A DNA stretch of 64,000 bases, taken from contig NZ_OX030782.1 in the NCBI RefSeq assembly GCF_943733665.1, positions 2,010,501 to 2,074,500 on the forward strand. The letters are read 5' to 3'. This DNA comes from Aquimarina sp. Aq107. GTDB taxonomy: Bacteria > Bacteroidota > Bacteroidia > Flavobacteriales > Flavobacteriaceae. Shown here piece after piece: positions 44,465 through 54,420 of the stretch. Positions within the stretch are counted from its first letter, which is position 1; every line of letters starts with the position of its first letter. The notes below the pieces were generated by a model. It was given only the letters and a program-made list of their open reading frames with translations, was not told the DNA's origin and searched no databases. A program made the position numbers and the translations under genes.

Positions 44465-45847
44465 TTATAATTGATGATGTAATATAACTCCATCATACCC
44501 TGCTGCATATAATTTATCTTTTATTATAATTATGTCTTGTAGAAAATTATTAGCTACAAGTATTTCTTTGGTTTTTTTAGAACTCCTATCAATAGATATT
44601 ACCTTATTGTCATCGCCACAAGTAATTATCTTTTTTTGATTATGATAAATAATTGAACGAATGATATCGCTATGTACTTTAGTTCTGGTTATCTTTTTTG
44701 TTATTGTAGAGAACTCTATCAAAGTTCCATCTTTGGATCCGGCCAAGATGAGATCATTTTTTTCAGTGTTTAAACAAAATAAAGGTTGATCGTATTTATA
44801 AACAATACGTGATGCCTTTGTTTTAGAAAACATATCCGTAATACATATGTTACCATCTTCACAACAGCTTATTATTTTATTCCCCATAATAGACAATCCC
44901 CAGATCCAGTGATGATGTACTTGTATAGTTTTAATTAAAGTAAGAGTAGTATCCAATAAATATATGTTTCCGCTAGTTCCAGCTGCAATTATTAAGTTGT
45001 TTTGGAAGCATACTAGATTTAAAATCATTTCTTTAAGTCGAATAGAGGATAATACTTCGCCTGATGTATTCCATTTTTTTATAGTAAAATCTCTAGAACA
45101 GGATATAAATTCATTGTTTTGGAAATGTATCATTTTAAATATAGATTTCGAATGAAATTCCATCGTGCTTAGTAGCGTAAGATTTGTATTCCAACGTTTT
45201 ATTTTTTTGTCTCTCCCACAACTTAAAAATTCTTTTTTATTCAATTTAAGTAAATCCCAAATGTATCCTTGATGATGATCGCTTTTTTGATTACTACTTT
45301 TAATAAAAATATCTGATCTAAGAATGTATTTATTACCCTTAGTAACTTTTGCTCCAGTGTGCCATATTTTATGATCAAAGATTAATAATTTTCCTTTTCG
45401 AGGATGAATTGTTTTAACAGGTTGATTATCGGTTTTTGATTTATAAAACATTGTTTCTCCATTATCGAAACATGTATTGTCATTTAAATATAATAGAAAT
45501 GTAAATTTGGATTCATATGTTGAGTTGGGATAATATACCCCATCTTGATGCTTAGAAAATAATTGATCTTCCTGATATCTACAAAATCTAATTTTATCAT
45601 TGATACCAGTAATTTTTGTGACAATACAAGGGATTTTTAAATGTTTTAGTTTTCTGAATAAATAGGAAGATAATGCTATGTTATTTTCTACTATACGATC
45701 ATTATTCCTATAATAATTGGGATAATGAGTTATAGCCTTTTCAAAACTTTGTTTTCTAGTATTCAATATCTTATCAATTTCTGTATCCGACAAGAAATCG
45801 TCGATTTCTATAAGAAGCAGATTGTTGACTTTGGTAATCGTATTCAT
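44465..45847 (-). CDS. 2OG-Fe(II) oxygenase (P4H-type) fused to a WD40 propeller
   Basis: 460 aa, no signal peptide. Residues 1-185: prolyl-4-hydroxylase-type domain with H100 and D102 (SKHQDGVYY), NGETMFY, H163 (IWHTGAK) and R177 (YILRSDIFI), the complete metal and 2-oxoglutarate set. Residues about 190-460: WD40-like repeats with units such as LSCGRDKKIKRWN, ISCSRDFTIKKWN, ISCCEDGNICITD, LAGSKDGTLIEF and ITCGDDNKVISID, about six or seven blades. The propeller probably presents or selects a protein substrate for hydroxylation. The target is unknown. A single gene, flanked by the broken bestrophin and a Crp/Fnr gene. Confidence 0.9.
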   Translation of the reverse strand: MNTITKVNNLLLIEIDDFLSDTEIDKILNTRKQSFEKAITHYPNYYRNNDRIVENNIALSSYLFRKLKHLKIPCIVTKITGINDKIRFCRYQEDQLFSKHQDGVYYPNSTYESKFTFLLYLNDNTCFDNGETMFYKSKTDNQPVKTIHPRKGKLLIFDHKIWHTGAKVTKGNKYILRSDIFIKSSNQKSDHHQGYIWDLLKLNKKEFLSCGRDKKIKRWNTNLTLLSTMEFHSKSIFKMIHFQNNEFISCSRDFTIKKWNTSGEVLSSIRLKEMILNLVCFQNNLIIAAGTSGNIYLLDTTLTLIKTIQVHHHWIWGLSIMGNKIISCCEDGNICITDMFSKTKASRIVYKYDQPLFCLNTEKNDLILAGSKDGTLIEFSTITKKITRTKVHSDIIRSIIYHNQKKIITCGDDNKVISIDRSSKKTKEILVANNFLQDIIIIKDKLYAAGYDGVILHHQL

Positions 45848-45920
45848 CTAAAGTGTTTACAAGGTTCAAAAAACAAAGTTCTAAGAACTATAAAACCCTT
45901 GCATTGATGTATGGTAAGAT

Positions 45921-46517
45921 TTATTCTCTAACAGCAGTTTTTCTAATACGACTTAACGATTCTGGTGTTATTCCTAAGTACGAAGCAATATAATGATGCG
46001 GTATACGGTTAAGGAGATCGGGATACAATTTTATAAAACTTTCATATCGATCTGATGCATTTTGGTATTGTAATGATTCTATTCGTTCAATGGCTAATAA
46101 ATAATTAAATTCAGCCATTAATCTTCCAAAAGTATTTAGTGATTGACTGATTTCATAAAGAGACTTCCATTGTGTATAGTCTATAGATATTACTGTTCCT
46201 GGTAGTATACATTCTATAATTTCGTTACTTGGTTGTTCTTTTAATAAGCTAACAAATGAAGCAACAATTGGATTTCGTGATGTATAGTTAAAATAGCTAG
46301 TAATTTCTTTACCATCTTTTAGTTGATAAACTCTATAAATACCTGAGATAACAAATTTTACAGACTTACAAATCTGTTCTTGTTTTATTATAATATCTCC
46401 TTTATCATAATTTTCTAAAGAAAGTTTAGATTGGAGTGCTTTGATATCTGTTTCAGATAGATTGACCCACTTAGAAATAAAATTGATTAATTCTTGATAT
46501 ATTATAGATTCATTCAT
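45921..46517 (-). CDS. Crp/Fnr-family transcriptional regulator
   Basis: 198 aa. Cyclic-nucleotide-binding-type jelly roll at residues about 20-120 (YDKGDIIIKQEQICKSVKFVISGIYRVY), then a C-terminal region ending with the HTH RIPHHYIASYLGITPESLSRIRK. The family's usual cNMP-binding Arg pattern is not clearly present, so the effector is unknown. Stand-alone gene on the minus strand; same orientation as the P4H-WD40 gene. Confidence 0.88.
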   Translation of the reverse strand: MNESIIYQELINFISKWVNLSETDIKALQSKLSLENYDKGDIIIKQEQICKSVKFVISGIYRVYQLKDGKEITSYFNYTSRNPIVASFVSLLKEQPSNEIIECILPGTVISIDYTQWKSLYEISQSLNTFGRLMAEFNYLLAIERIESLQYQNASDRYESFIKLYPDLLNRIPHHYIASYLGITPESLSRIRKTAVRE

Positions 46518-46817
46518 AATTCTAATAAAATTACAAAGTTTGGAGCAATTTTATATCCTGTAAAATATGAATTGTAATTTTATCTCGAAACCTACTTATA
46601 TCAAGCGCTATATTGAATTATCAAGTTATTGTAGAATGATATAGAAGTGAAGTGGCAGTATATAAAGAAAGGTGATTTTTTCTTGTAGTTTGTATTTTTC
46701 TAGAACCATCTAGTTTTTCATTAGTTCACCTCCTTATTTTCTTTATTATTACTTTGAAAATTAATAACTAACTTGCTAGTAACTAATAGACTAATTAACT
46801 CATTAACTATTTAAACG
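46518..46817. other. divergent intergenic region, 300 bp
   Basis: AT-rich spacer. TTACTTTG at 46749-46756 matches seven of eight positions of the -7 box and could serve the MACPF-like gene. Several short ACTAA/TTAGT motifs occur between 46720 and 46800 but form no clear repeat. Confidence 0.3.
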
Positions 46818-48752
46818 ATGAAAAGTTTTTTAATAGCCTCTCTCGGTCTTTTTTTGCTATATGGATGCGAGCAAAATCAAAAAGACCAAGACCGAACACC
46901 AACACCAACAACGGATACTTTCGTTAAAATGACTAAAGCTGATACTATTGTTGATAGAACATTCCCAGATCCTGATAGTCCCGATCCAAAAGTCATGAGG
47001 GTGTATGAAAAATTAAATTTTGGTAATGGATATAATAGCTCTACAGGACAAGAATATTTTGGTGTTTTTGATTTTGATGGTATTGTGAAAGGAGCTGAAA
47101 TTTCGGCAGGAGCGCGAGGAAACTCAGGACAAATTACAGTGGATCGCGTTAGCACACAAGAAGACTTAAAAGAATCACTAGATATATCAGCAAAAGCCGA
47201 ATTGGATTTTACTTTAGGTAATTGGAGCTCTCAGAACGAGCTCAAAGTTAATGTTCTTAATGAAACCGAGTTTAGTAGCTTTTCCGATCATTTATTAATT
47301 AAGGCAGAATATGTAAATGAGCCATTGGTCTTGATCAAACCGAAAATAAAACCAGCTCTTATGGAATTGGCAAAAAATGATCCTGAAACTTTTATACGTA
47401 CTTGTGGAGATATGTTTGTTAGCAGAATTTATACAGGTGGTGAGTTATTTACCTTGTATACCATGCATACACGTAATACCCGTGAAAAAGAAAAAGTTAA
47501 TGTGTTTTTTAAGACTACAAATCAATACCTAGGCGTAAAAGTCAATGGAGAAATTGATGTGGACAAGGTTAAAAAAAATCATGAAAGTACAGAAAGTATA
47601 AATACGACAATTATTTCTAGAGGTGGCGGCCCAACACCTCGTAATCTAAATATAGAATCATTTTTAGAATATGCAGCACAATTTAAAGAAGATGTAAGTG
47701 CAGACAAACGCGCAGTTATTTTATATGTAGAAATGAGTCCGTATGAAAGTATTGCAGGTTTTCCTGATATTGATTTTAGCAAAATTAGAGTTGTGCAACG
47801 AAAGGTTTTAGAAGATGCTGGACATCTACTTGCTATGGTTAAAGAAGCTAAGGGAAATATAGAATTTGTAAGAAATAACCAGGATTTATTTTCTGAAGAG
47901 GATATCATTCAGTGTGATATAGAAGAACAACTAGCCTTAAAATATGATTTATTATTACGAAAAATAATAAGTGATTGCCGAGAAGATCCAAATTCTTGTC
48001 ATATAAAAGATCTAAACCTTTTTGAGGATTATGATGGTTTTGCCCCTGATATCGAACTTCCTGAATGGGAAGGAGAAGCGACACCTCTGCCGTTAGCAAC
48101 TGACCAAGGTTGGACATCAGTTTTTACAAATACTCAGAAAGATGAACTTATATTATCTATTCAGGGTGATATGGAAATAAGGAGAAATGATAAAACTACA
48201 GAAGTAGATTGCAGACAGCCAACTTATAAAATAGATAAGCGTTTGATCACTTATTATAACCAAAATGACACTTTCTGGAAACTATTATTTGGAGGAGGGC
48301 CTCATTACTTACCAATTTATGAAGAATATACCTATCCCTATTACCAAGTCCAATATGTAAGTAAAGAAACGAACAAAATAGTACAGACATTAAATTATAC
48401 GGGACCACTAAAACCTATTAATGATGTGGAGATTAGAGTACAATTGGTGAACCCAAGCACCCGTCTTTTATTTAAAAAAGGCAACAAATATATTCCTGTA
48501 AATTCTGATATTATAAAAAAAATCGGCTATAATGCATCCCCTTTTTATAAAAATATACGCTCTTGTAAGATGGAACTTCCTGTTTCGGCAATTGTTGTGG
48601 ATGCTAATATAGAACCGAGAAAAGAAAAAAGGACTCCCAAAATGATGAGTTCAAATATGCAAACAGTAGATAGAAATATTAAACGTCCTAGAGTAAAATT
48701 AATAGATGGCGTCTATCAATATGATTATTCCGAATATTGGGAAAATAACTAA
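46818..48752 (+). CDS. MACPF-like lipoprotein
   Basis: 644 aa, lipobox LLYGCEQN (C17). Residues about 60-360 resemble the MACPF/SNTX-like family of bacterial pore-forming-type proteins: GQEYFGVFDFDG near the start, then TCGDMFVSRIYTGGELFTLYTM, where the CGDxFVS...GGEL motif is the family hallmark, VNVFFKT, TESINTTIISRGGGP and, later, FLEYAAQF and YESIAGFPDIDFS. The rest (about 380-644) is unrecognised and probably beta-rich. It would be an outer-membrane or surface lipoprotein, possibly acting on other cells. It is convergent with the AA10 LPMO gene. Confidence 0.6.
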   Translation: MKSFLIASLGLFLLYGCEQNQKDQDRTPTPTTDTFVKMTKADTIVDRTFPDPDSPDPKVMRVYEKLNFGNGYNSSTGQEYFGVFDFDGIVKGAEISAGARGNSGQITVDRVSTQEDLKESLDISAKAELDFTLGNWSSQNELKVNVLNETEFSSFSDHLLIKAEYVNEPLVLIKPKIKPALMELAKNDPETFIRTCGDMFVSRIYTGGELFTLYTMHTRNTREKEKVNVFFKTTNQYLGVKVNGEIDVDKVKKNHESTESINTTIISRGGGPTPRNLNIESFLEYAAQFKEDVSADKRAVILYVEMSPYESIAGFPDIDFSKIRVVQRKVLEDAGHLLAMVKEAKGNIEFVRNNQDLFSEEDIIQCDIEEQLALKYDLLLRKIISDCREDPNSCHIKDLNLFEDYDGFAPDIELPEWEGEATPLPLATDQGWTSVFTNTQKDELILSIQGDMEIRRNDKTTEVDCRQPTYKIDKRLITYYNQNDTFWKLLFGGGPHYLPIYEEYTYPYYQVQYVSKETNKIVQTLNYTGPLKPINDVEIRVQLVNPSTRLLFKKGNKYIPVNSDIIKKIGYNASPFYKNIRSCKMELPVSAIVVDANIEPRKEKRTPKMMSSNMQTVDRNIKRPRVKLIDGVYQYDYSEYWENN

Positions 48753-48822
48753 TATTAAAAGTTCTAATAAAGTTAAAAAGTGTAATTTTTATAATAGTAT
48801 AGTAACACCTGTAAGAATAAAT

Positions 48823-48851
48823 AAAGGCAGCAATTTAATATTGCTGCCTTT
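48823..48851. terminator. bidirectional hairpin terminator between the MACPF-like and LPMO genes
   Basis: AAAGGCAGCAAT pairs perfectly with ATTGCTGCCTTT, with a TTAAT loop. The arms provide A and T runs on both sides, fitting a shared terminator for two convergent genes. Confidence 0.8.
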
Positions 48852-48913
48852 ATAAGTATATAAAATTCTGTAATGAACGTTTAGAACCTTACAGTAGGAT
48901 TCTAATTTGATTC

Positions 48914-50482
48914 TTATTCATTTACAATAACTTTGGTCATTGATTTCTCTCCTGTTTCTGATTCTAAAGTGATTATATACAGGCCGGTAGCTAGATCACT
49001 TACATCAATAGAATAAGTAGATTCATTGAAAACACGATGCGATTTCAATACTGCACCAGTAGGACTTAATAGTTTTATGATAGCTCCATTAAGTTTAGAA
49101 GTTCCTGAAATATTGATCACTGAATTCGACGGATTAGGAAATGCTGTAAGTCCTAAATCATCAAAAGAAGTTACTGATAATGTAGTTGCACATGATGGTT
49201 CGTTTGGTGTTAAACTGAAATATATTGTAAATCCTTCAGTTTTAGAAACCATCACAAAATTACCATCATCCACCGTTACAAAATAAGAACCATCTAATCC
49301 TGCTATTCCACTATTAGTAAAGGTAACTTCTGGATTAGCACCAGCAAAAGTCTGTGGCATTTGTACAAAAGAAGTATAAGTACTTGTAGTTTGATAATCA
49401 AAATTATATAGTCCTTGGTTGTTTAAATCCCAGTTGATGAAAAACTTATAAATATCACTAAAATCAGGTCCATTATCACCAATCACATATACATAATTAT
49501 AGGTTTCATTTAAAGAAGGTAATGCTGCCGCTCTTGGTGTATCAAAAGGACAAACAGTTTCTTCACATTCAGGATCTACTGCTAAACTAATTGTATCTGT
49601 AGCACCACTGCTAAATGTTCCATCACTAACAGTTAAAGTAACTGTAGCACTGTTTAAATTCGTATATGTATGAGAAACTTCAACACCTTCTGCAGTGGTT
49701 CCATCTCCAAAATCCCAAGAATAGGTCAATTGATCTCCATTAGGGTCATAAGAATCTGCTGAACTGAACGTAACATCAGATCCACCACATCTTCCATTAT
49801 CACTTGTAAAAAGTGCTACAGGTGGCAAAGGTTCTGTTGTTGCTCCAAAATCAATATCACTTGTAGAGTAAAATGCCTCTGCAGTAAGTGAGCGTTGCCA
49901 GATACTGTAAAGGACGTGTTTACCTGTTCTTTGCGGTAATATAACATCGATATCATCAACAGATGCTGATGGTCTTGGATCCGTTTCTACAAGGAGTTCT
50001 AGACTATCCCAAGTTAGTGGCTGATCTGGTGTCCAATCTGCCTTTGTTATATAAACTCGGTAATATAAGGTTTCATGAGGAGCAGTATTGGTCCAGGTCA
50101 CTGTAAAAGGACCAGGAGTAACCGGTGTTGCCACCCAATCATTCCTTACTTGATCTAATCCGCCATATTTATCCGGGCGTCCGGCACTAGCAAGATTACC
50201 ATCCATAATGATATCCATGTGCATTCCGCCAGCATCCATTCTGGCAACTTCATTCCAATCGTATAATGCTTGTGTACCCCAACCAATTACAGCATCTTGA
50301 CAAGCAGGAGAATCCGGGCTTTCGGGACCTTCCTGAAAACAGGCCCAAACACGGCTTGGTGGATTGGTTACTGTCCCATGTGGAGAGACAGGTTGTACAG
50401 AAGTTAATACTAAGCAGAGACAAAGCCAAGTTTGCCAATACGTTCTTTTTACATGTAGGTTTTTTAGAGTATTTCTATTCAT
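48914..50482 (-). CDS. AA10 lytic polysaccharide monooxygenase with PKD domain and T9SS sorting signal
   Basis: 522 aa. The signal peptide runs to VQPVSP, so the mature protein starts with H35 (HGTVTNPPSR), as required for the copper histidine brace; the second brace His is H136 in NTAPHETLYYRV. AA10 core at residues 35-215, including MDGNLASAGRPDKYGGLDQ and HVLYSIWQRS. A PKD domain follows (about 220-305; YSWDFGDGTTAEGVEVSHTY), then a further beta domain (about 310-430). The last 80 residues are a type A T9SS sorting domain (LTAFPNPSNSVINISG, ATGLYIITLESETG). It probably oxidises crystalline chitin, perhaps cellulose; it acts outside the cell or on the surface. Confidence 0.94.
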   Translation of the reverse strand: MNRNTLKNLHVKRTYWQTWLCLCLVLTSVQPVSPHGTVTNPPSRVWACFQEGPESPDSPACQDAVIGWGTQALYDWNEVARMDAGGMHMDIIMDGNLASAGRPDKYGGLDQVRNDWVATPVTPGPFTVTWTNTAPHETLYYRVYITKADWTPDQPLTWDSLELLVETDPRPSASVDDIDVILPQRTGKHVLYSIWQRSLTAEAFYSTSDIDFGATTEPLPPVALFTSDNGRCGGSDVTFSSADSYDPNGDQLTYSWDFGDGTTAEGVEVSHTYTNLNSATVTLTVSDGTFSSGATDTISLAVDPECEETVCPFDTPRAAALPSLNETYNYVYVIGDNGPDFSDIYKFFINWDLNNQGLYNFDYQTTSTYTSFVQMPQTFAGANPEVTFTNSGIAGLDGSYFVTVDDGNFVMVSKTEGFTIYFSLTPNEPSCATTLSVTSFDDLGLTAFPNPSNSVINISGTSKLNGAIIKLLSPTGAVLKSHRVFNESTYSIDVSDLATGLYIITLESETGEKSMTKVIVNE

Positions 50483-51173
50483 GACGAGTTAATTTGTGTT
50501 ACACGATGATATTGCAGTATTACAATAATCATAATGTCTTCGTAACTTTAATTTTAAGAATTTATTGTGAATAGGTTTTTAGATGAATCATAATGTAAGA
50601 CCAAGATTTCATACCCAAAGCAAATTATATAAAGTAAAAACCACTTTAATTTACGATACTATCATTAACATTGATTTTTTTTTAAAAGCTTTCTAATAAA
50701 GTAGCTGTTTTATTTAATGATGTATAAAAATGAATAATATGCAGATTTTATAATTTTTTTTATTAAAAACAATCGAATACAATAAAGTGTACTATTTATT
50801 TTCAGAAACAAGGTGTGTTTTTATGTTTTAGTTCATGGAATATGAGAGTGGGGGAACTCACCTTAGCCGAATGATGATTTCAATTAAATAACAGAAAATA
50901 ACGAATGCTTTATATGAAATCGATCTTATTAAAATACCATTTAAAATTGATTTTATCCTATTTGATCTTTTTTCATTTTTCTGATTTTCATTTTCAGATA
51001 ATATTGCAAGAATATATAAATAACTCACAAGGCTCTCACTAATGGTTTTAGATAGAAGTATAAACAATAAGGTCTTTTCATGGTTAAAATTATTGGAAGA
51101 GTTAGAAAAGAAAACAATAGGTTAAAGATCGAAAGTATATTAATTTTTTATCTTACTAGTCATATTAAAACCT
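50483..51173. other. large intergenic region, 691 bp, no gene recognised
   Basis: The longest non-coding stretch here, between the divergent LPMO and histidine kinase genes. It contains short ORFs only, none with a convincing protein-like composition. I see no tRNA, no clear hairpin and no exact -7 box next to either gene. It may carry promoters, an antisense or small RNA, or a decayed gene. Confidence 0.4.
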
Positions 51174-52202
51174 TTGATGAATTCTATTAAATTTAATAAA
51201 ACAGATTATCAGCTTTTGGCAGTCTACTTTTTAGTCTACTGGGTTTGGAATGGTTTTCATCATTTTTATGATACAAATACATTTTCTTTTATAGAATATT
51301 TTATTAGTATCCCTATAAGAATCATTCAGATGATTGTATTGTTATGGTTTATTAAGTGGGTCATAGAAACTTTCTTAATTAAGTATAAAAGTTACGTAGG
51401 TTTATTTGGAATTGGTATATCGGGTTTGTCTGCTATTGGCTTTTTTTTCTTCTTGTTAAACAAATACTACATTCCTTTTGGTTACATAAAGTGGGAAGAA
51501 TTGCCTTCTATTGGTAAAACTATTCTTTTTAATGTTGAAGATTCTATTATTAATGTTTCTATTCCTTTAGTGCTAGTATTCGGAAAAAAATATTATAACT
51601 ATCGAGAAGATCAACTCAATCGAATTAATTTACAAAAAGAGCTTGAGCTAAAAGTGTTACGTGCGCAATACGATCCACATTTTTTATATAACAACCTCAA
51701 TACTATTGATGCTTTAGTAGACTATTCTTCTAAAGAAACCATTAAAAAATATATTTCGAATTTAGCGGCGTTATATCGTTATCTTATTCATAAAAAAGAT
51801 GAAGAAGTTGTTTTGCTAGAAGAAGAGTTATCTCTTATAAACAAGTATTTTTTTTTAATTGAAACTCGCTTTGAAGGTGATTATAGTTTTGAAATTTTGA
51901 GAAATACTTCTAATAAAAATAATTATATACTAAATGGTGCTTTATTAACGTCTATTGAAAATATAATAAAACATAATACAGCGGATAATGAAATCATAAT
52001 TAGAACACAAATCCATATCGAAAAGGATAAAGTTAAAATTGAGAATAATAAATCTAATGCGAATAATTCAAAAGAATCTTTAGGTACAGGCTTAAAAAAT
52101 TTAAGAAAACGTCACGAGTTATTAGGAGATAAAACCATAAAGATTATAGAGGATGAACAAAAGTTTATTTTAGAAATACCTTTACTTAATGTAATAGATT
52201 AA
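51174..52202 (+). CDS. LytS-type sensor histidine kinase
   Basis: 342 aa. Four membrane helices in residues 10-135, then the His_kinase domain: the phosphoacceptor motif is YDPHFLYNNLNTID (instead of the usual NPHFLFN). The ATPase half is divergent: ENIIKHN as N box and GTGLKNLRKR as G box. It probably phosphorylates the LytTR regulator encoded 14 bp downstream. Signal unknown. Confidence 0.9.
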   Translation: MMNSIKFNKTDYQLLAVYFLVYWVWNGFHHFYDTNTFSFIEYFISIPIRIIQMIVLLWFIKWVIETFLIKYKSYVGLFGIGISGLSAIGFFFFLLNKYYIPFGYIKWEELPSIGKTILFNVEDSIINVSIPLVLVFGKKYYNYREDQLNRINLQKELELKVLRAQYDPHFLYNNLNTIDALVDYSSKETIKKYISNLAALYRYLIHKKDEEVVLLEEELSLINKYFFLIETRFEGDYSFEILRNTSNKNNYILNGALLTSIENIIKHNTADNEIIIRTQIHIEKDKVKIENNKSNANNSKESLGTGLKNLRKRHELLGDKTIKIIEDEQKFILEIPLLNVID

Positions 52203-52216
52203 TACAATAAATTATA

Positions 52217-52975
52217 ATGAATATTTTAATTATAGAAGATGAAAAACCTGCTTATAAAAAGCTATTAAGTTATTTAGTAAATTATTTAGGTGATAACTTT
52301 ACGCATACTTATGTTCGTTCTGTAAATGAGGGCGTTGAGGCGTTAACAAACTCAAATATTTTTGATCTCATTTTTGCTGATATTAAAATATTAAAAGGAA
52401 CTTCATTTGATATTTTTAGTCAAGTAACTTTTTCTACACCTATTATTTTTTGTACCGCTTATAATGAACATCTATTCAAAGCTTTTCAAACAAATGGGAT
52501 TGCTTATGTTTTAAAACCGTATTCTCAAGAAGAATTAAATGAAGCAATTAAAAAGTTTGAAACACTTTTTAATACAAAACCTTATAATAAAGACATTTTT
52601 AATGACTTTAAGTTATTATTAGAAAGTAAGGAGAATGTATATAAAAAACGATTTGCTGTTAAGAAGAAAGACGATATAAAACTTATTGATGTTGAGACGA
52701 TATGTTTTATAGAGGTGTTTGGAGATTTGTGCAAACTATACGACACTAAGGGCATGTTTCATACCATTTCGAAGAATCTTGGAATAGTATACAATGAATT
52801 AAACCCCAATCAATTCTTTAAAATTAACCGAAGTCAAATTGTGAATATTAATTTTATCGAAAGTATTTCTCCACACAGTAAAAATAGATTGTATCTCAAA
52901 ATCAGTAATATAAAAGATTTAGTGGTTACTAGTACATCTACAACTAAAGCATTTAGGATATGGTTAGAACACTAA
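52217..52975 (+). CDS. LytTR-family response regulator
   Basis: 252 aa. Receiver domain at residues 1-115 with the acidic pair EDE near the start, the phospho-acceptor Asp in IFADIKI, and Lys in AYVLKPYS. LytTR DNA-binding domain at about 150-252 (FAVKKKDDIKLIDVETICFIE..., FKINRSQIVNINFIESI). Partner of the upstream LytS-type kinase; it may control the neighbouring aspartyl protease gene. Confidence 0.93.
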   Translation: MNILIIEDEKPAYKKLLSYLVNYLGDNFTHTYVRSVNEGVEALTNSNIFDLIFADIKILKGTSFDIFSQVTFSTPIIFCTAYNEHLFKAFQTNGIAYVLKPYSQEELNEAIKKFETLFNTKPYNKDIFNDFKLLLESKENVYKKRFAVKKKDDIKLIDVETICFIEVFGDLCKLYDTKGMFHTISKNLGIVYNELNPNQFFKINRSQIVNINFIESISPHSKNRLYLKISNIKDLVVTSTSTTKAFRIWLEH

Positions 52976-53089
52976 TAATTAATCGTCATTTTATCCCTTT
53001 TCATTCTATCATTATATAGCTTCAACTTTTTTCTGTTTTTTTACGCTTAGTAATGCTGCAATTTAGTATCACAACTAAAATGTACATTA

Positions 53090-54259
53090 ATGAAAACGTA
53101 TTTTACAATCACTCTAATTTTATTTCCTTTAATAATTTTTGGACAAGACAAACCTATTGGTCAAATTCCATTTGCTATAAATGAAGATGGCAATATGACA
53201 ATAACTTTGAAAATCAACAATTCGGATGTTTCAAATTTTATTTTAGATACGGGTTCTTCAGTTACTGCTATAGACAAGACAATAGCTGAACAATTAAATT
53301 TAGCATTACAAGAAGAAGGTGCAAAAATCATAGGAACTTCAGGAGTTAATAATGATGTTAAAAAAACTCAAAAACAACACATTTCTTTAAACAATAAAAT
53401 AGAACTAAAAGATATAGAATTGTATGTCACGGACTTATCTAGTTTAGGCAAAATCAATGGTCTTATAGGTTTTGATTTATTTAAAGAGTATGTAACCAAA
53501 ACTAATTTTGATACAAAAATAATTAGCTTTTATAAGCGTAAAGGTAAACCAGATACCAAAGGCTACACAGCTATAAATTTTTCAGAATCTTTTTGTACCC
53601 CAGAAATAAAAATTTCTTTATCGCTCCCTAATAATGAATCATTTTCAGGAAAAGTACTTTTTGACACTGGTAATGCTTCCGAACCATTTAGTTTCAACTC
53701 ACCATTTGTAAATAACCATAAGCTTACTAAGAAATTCAAAAAACTAACAACTACTGATGCTAGAGGAATTGATGCCCTTTATAGAAAGGTCGAGAATGGT
53801 GTTATTCCATTTATAAAGATTAAAAAATTCAAGTTATCAGAAATTCCTATTGCGCTTTCAAACGCTCAACAAGGAATGTCATCTAAAGAGGCTTATATGG
53901 GTAATCTTGGACTAAAATATATAAGTAAATTCAATTTTATACTGGACTACAACAAGAAGAAAATCTATTTAAAACCAAATAAATCATTTGATGATGCTTT
54001 TAATTTCCCACTAAGTGGAATTCATCTAGAAGAGAAGGAAGAAGGGGTTTTTATCAGGTTAATTTCTAAACCTAGTATGGCCTATGATAAAGGTTTGAGA
54101 GCTGGTCAGCAACTAATTTCTATAGACGGTATTAAGGAAAAAGACAAACAATTTTACCAAAAAGCATTACGAAGTGAAGACAAAATAGTATCCATAACTG
54201 TGCAATTAGAAGATGGCACATTAAAGACAGTACAAATTTTATTGAAACGATTGATTTGA
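53090..54259 (+). CDS. exported retropepsin-like aspartyl protease with PDZ domain
   Basis: 389 aa with signal peptide (residues 1-18, LILFPLIIFGQ). Two Asp motifs of a pepsin/retropepsin-like fold: D53 in ILDTGSSVTAI and D192 in VLFDTGNASEPF. The C-terminal PDZ domain (about 310-389) has YDKGLRAGQQLISIDG. Acts in the periplasm or at the surface; substrate unknown. It lies between two LytS/LytTR systems, so one of them probably regulates it. Confidence 0.85.
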   Translation: MKTYFTITLILFPLIIFGQDKPIGQIPFAINEDGNMTITLKINNSDVSNFILDTGSSVTAIDKTIAEQLNLALQEEGAKIIGTSGVNNDVKKTQKQHISLNNKIELKDIELYVTDLSSLGKINGLIGFDLFKEYVTKTNFDTKIISFYKRKGKPDTKGYTAINFSESFCTPEIKISLSLPNNESFSGKVLFDTGNASEPFSFNSPFVNNHKLTKKFKKLTTTDARGIDALYRKVENGVIPFIKIKKFKLSEIPIALSNAQQGMSSKEAYMGNLGLKYISKFNFILDYNKKKIYLKPNKSFDDAFNFPLSGIHLEEKEEGVFIRLISKPSMAYDKGLRAGQQLISIDGIKEKDKQFYQKALRSEDKIVSITVQLEDGTLKTVQILLKRLI

Positions 54260-54420
54260 TTTTAGATGCTGGATGATGTATGTTTAATAATTTTCTGTAT
54301 TTTCTTTTAAAGTTTACTAATTAAATACCAAAGAACACCTGTTATTAGACGAGAATGTGTTTAAACGTGTAGAAATGCAGGAGGGAAGCATTTTATGATG
54401 TGAAATGGGAATTAGCTATT

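Noticed and set aside
47579..47908. Antisense ORF inside the MACPF-like gene
   Set aside because: The sense frame has the motifs and the lipoprotein signal; the antisense frame has none.
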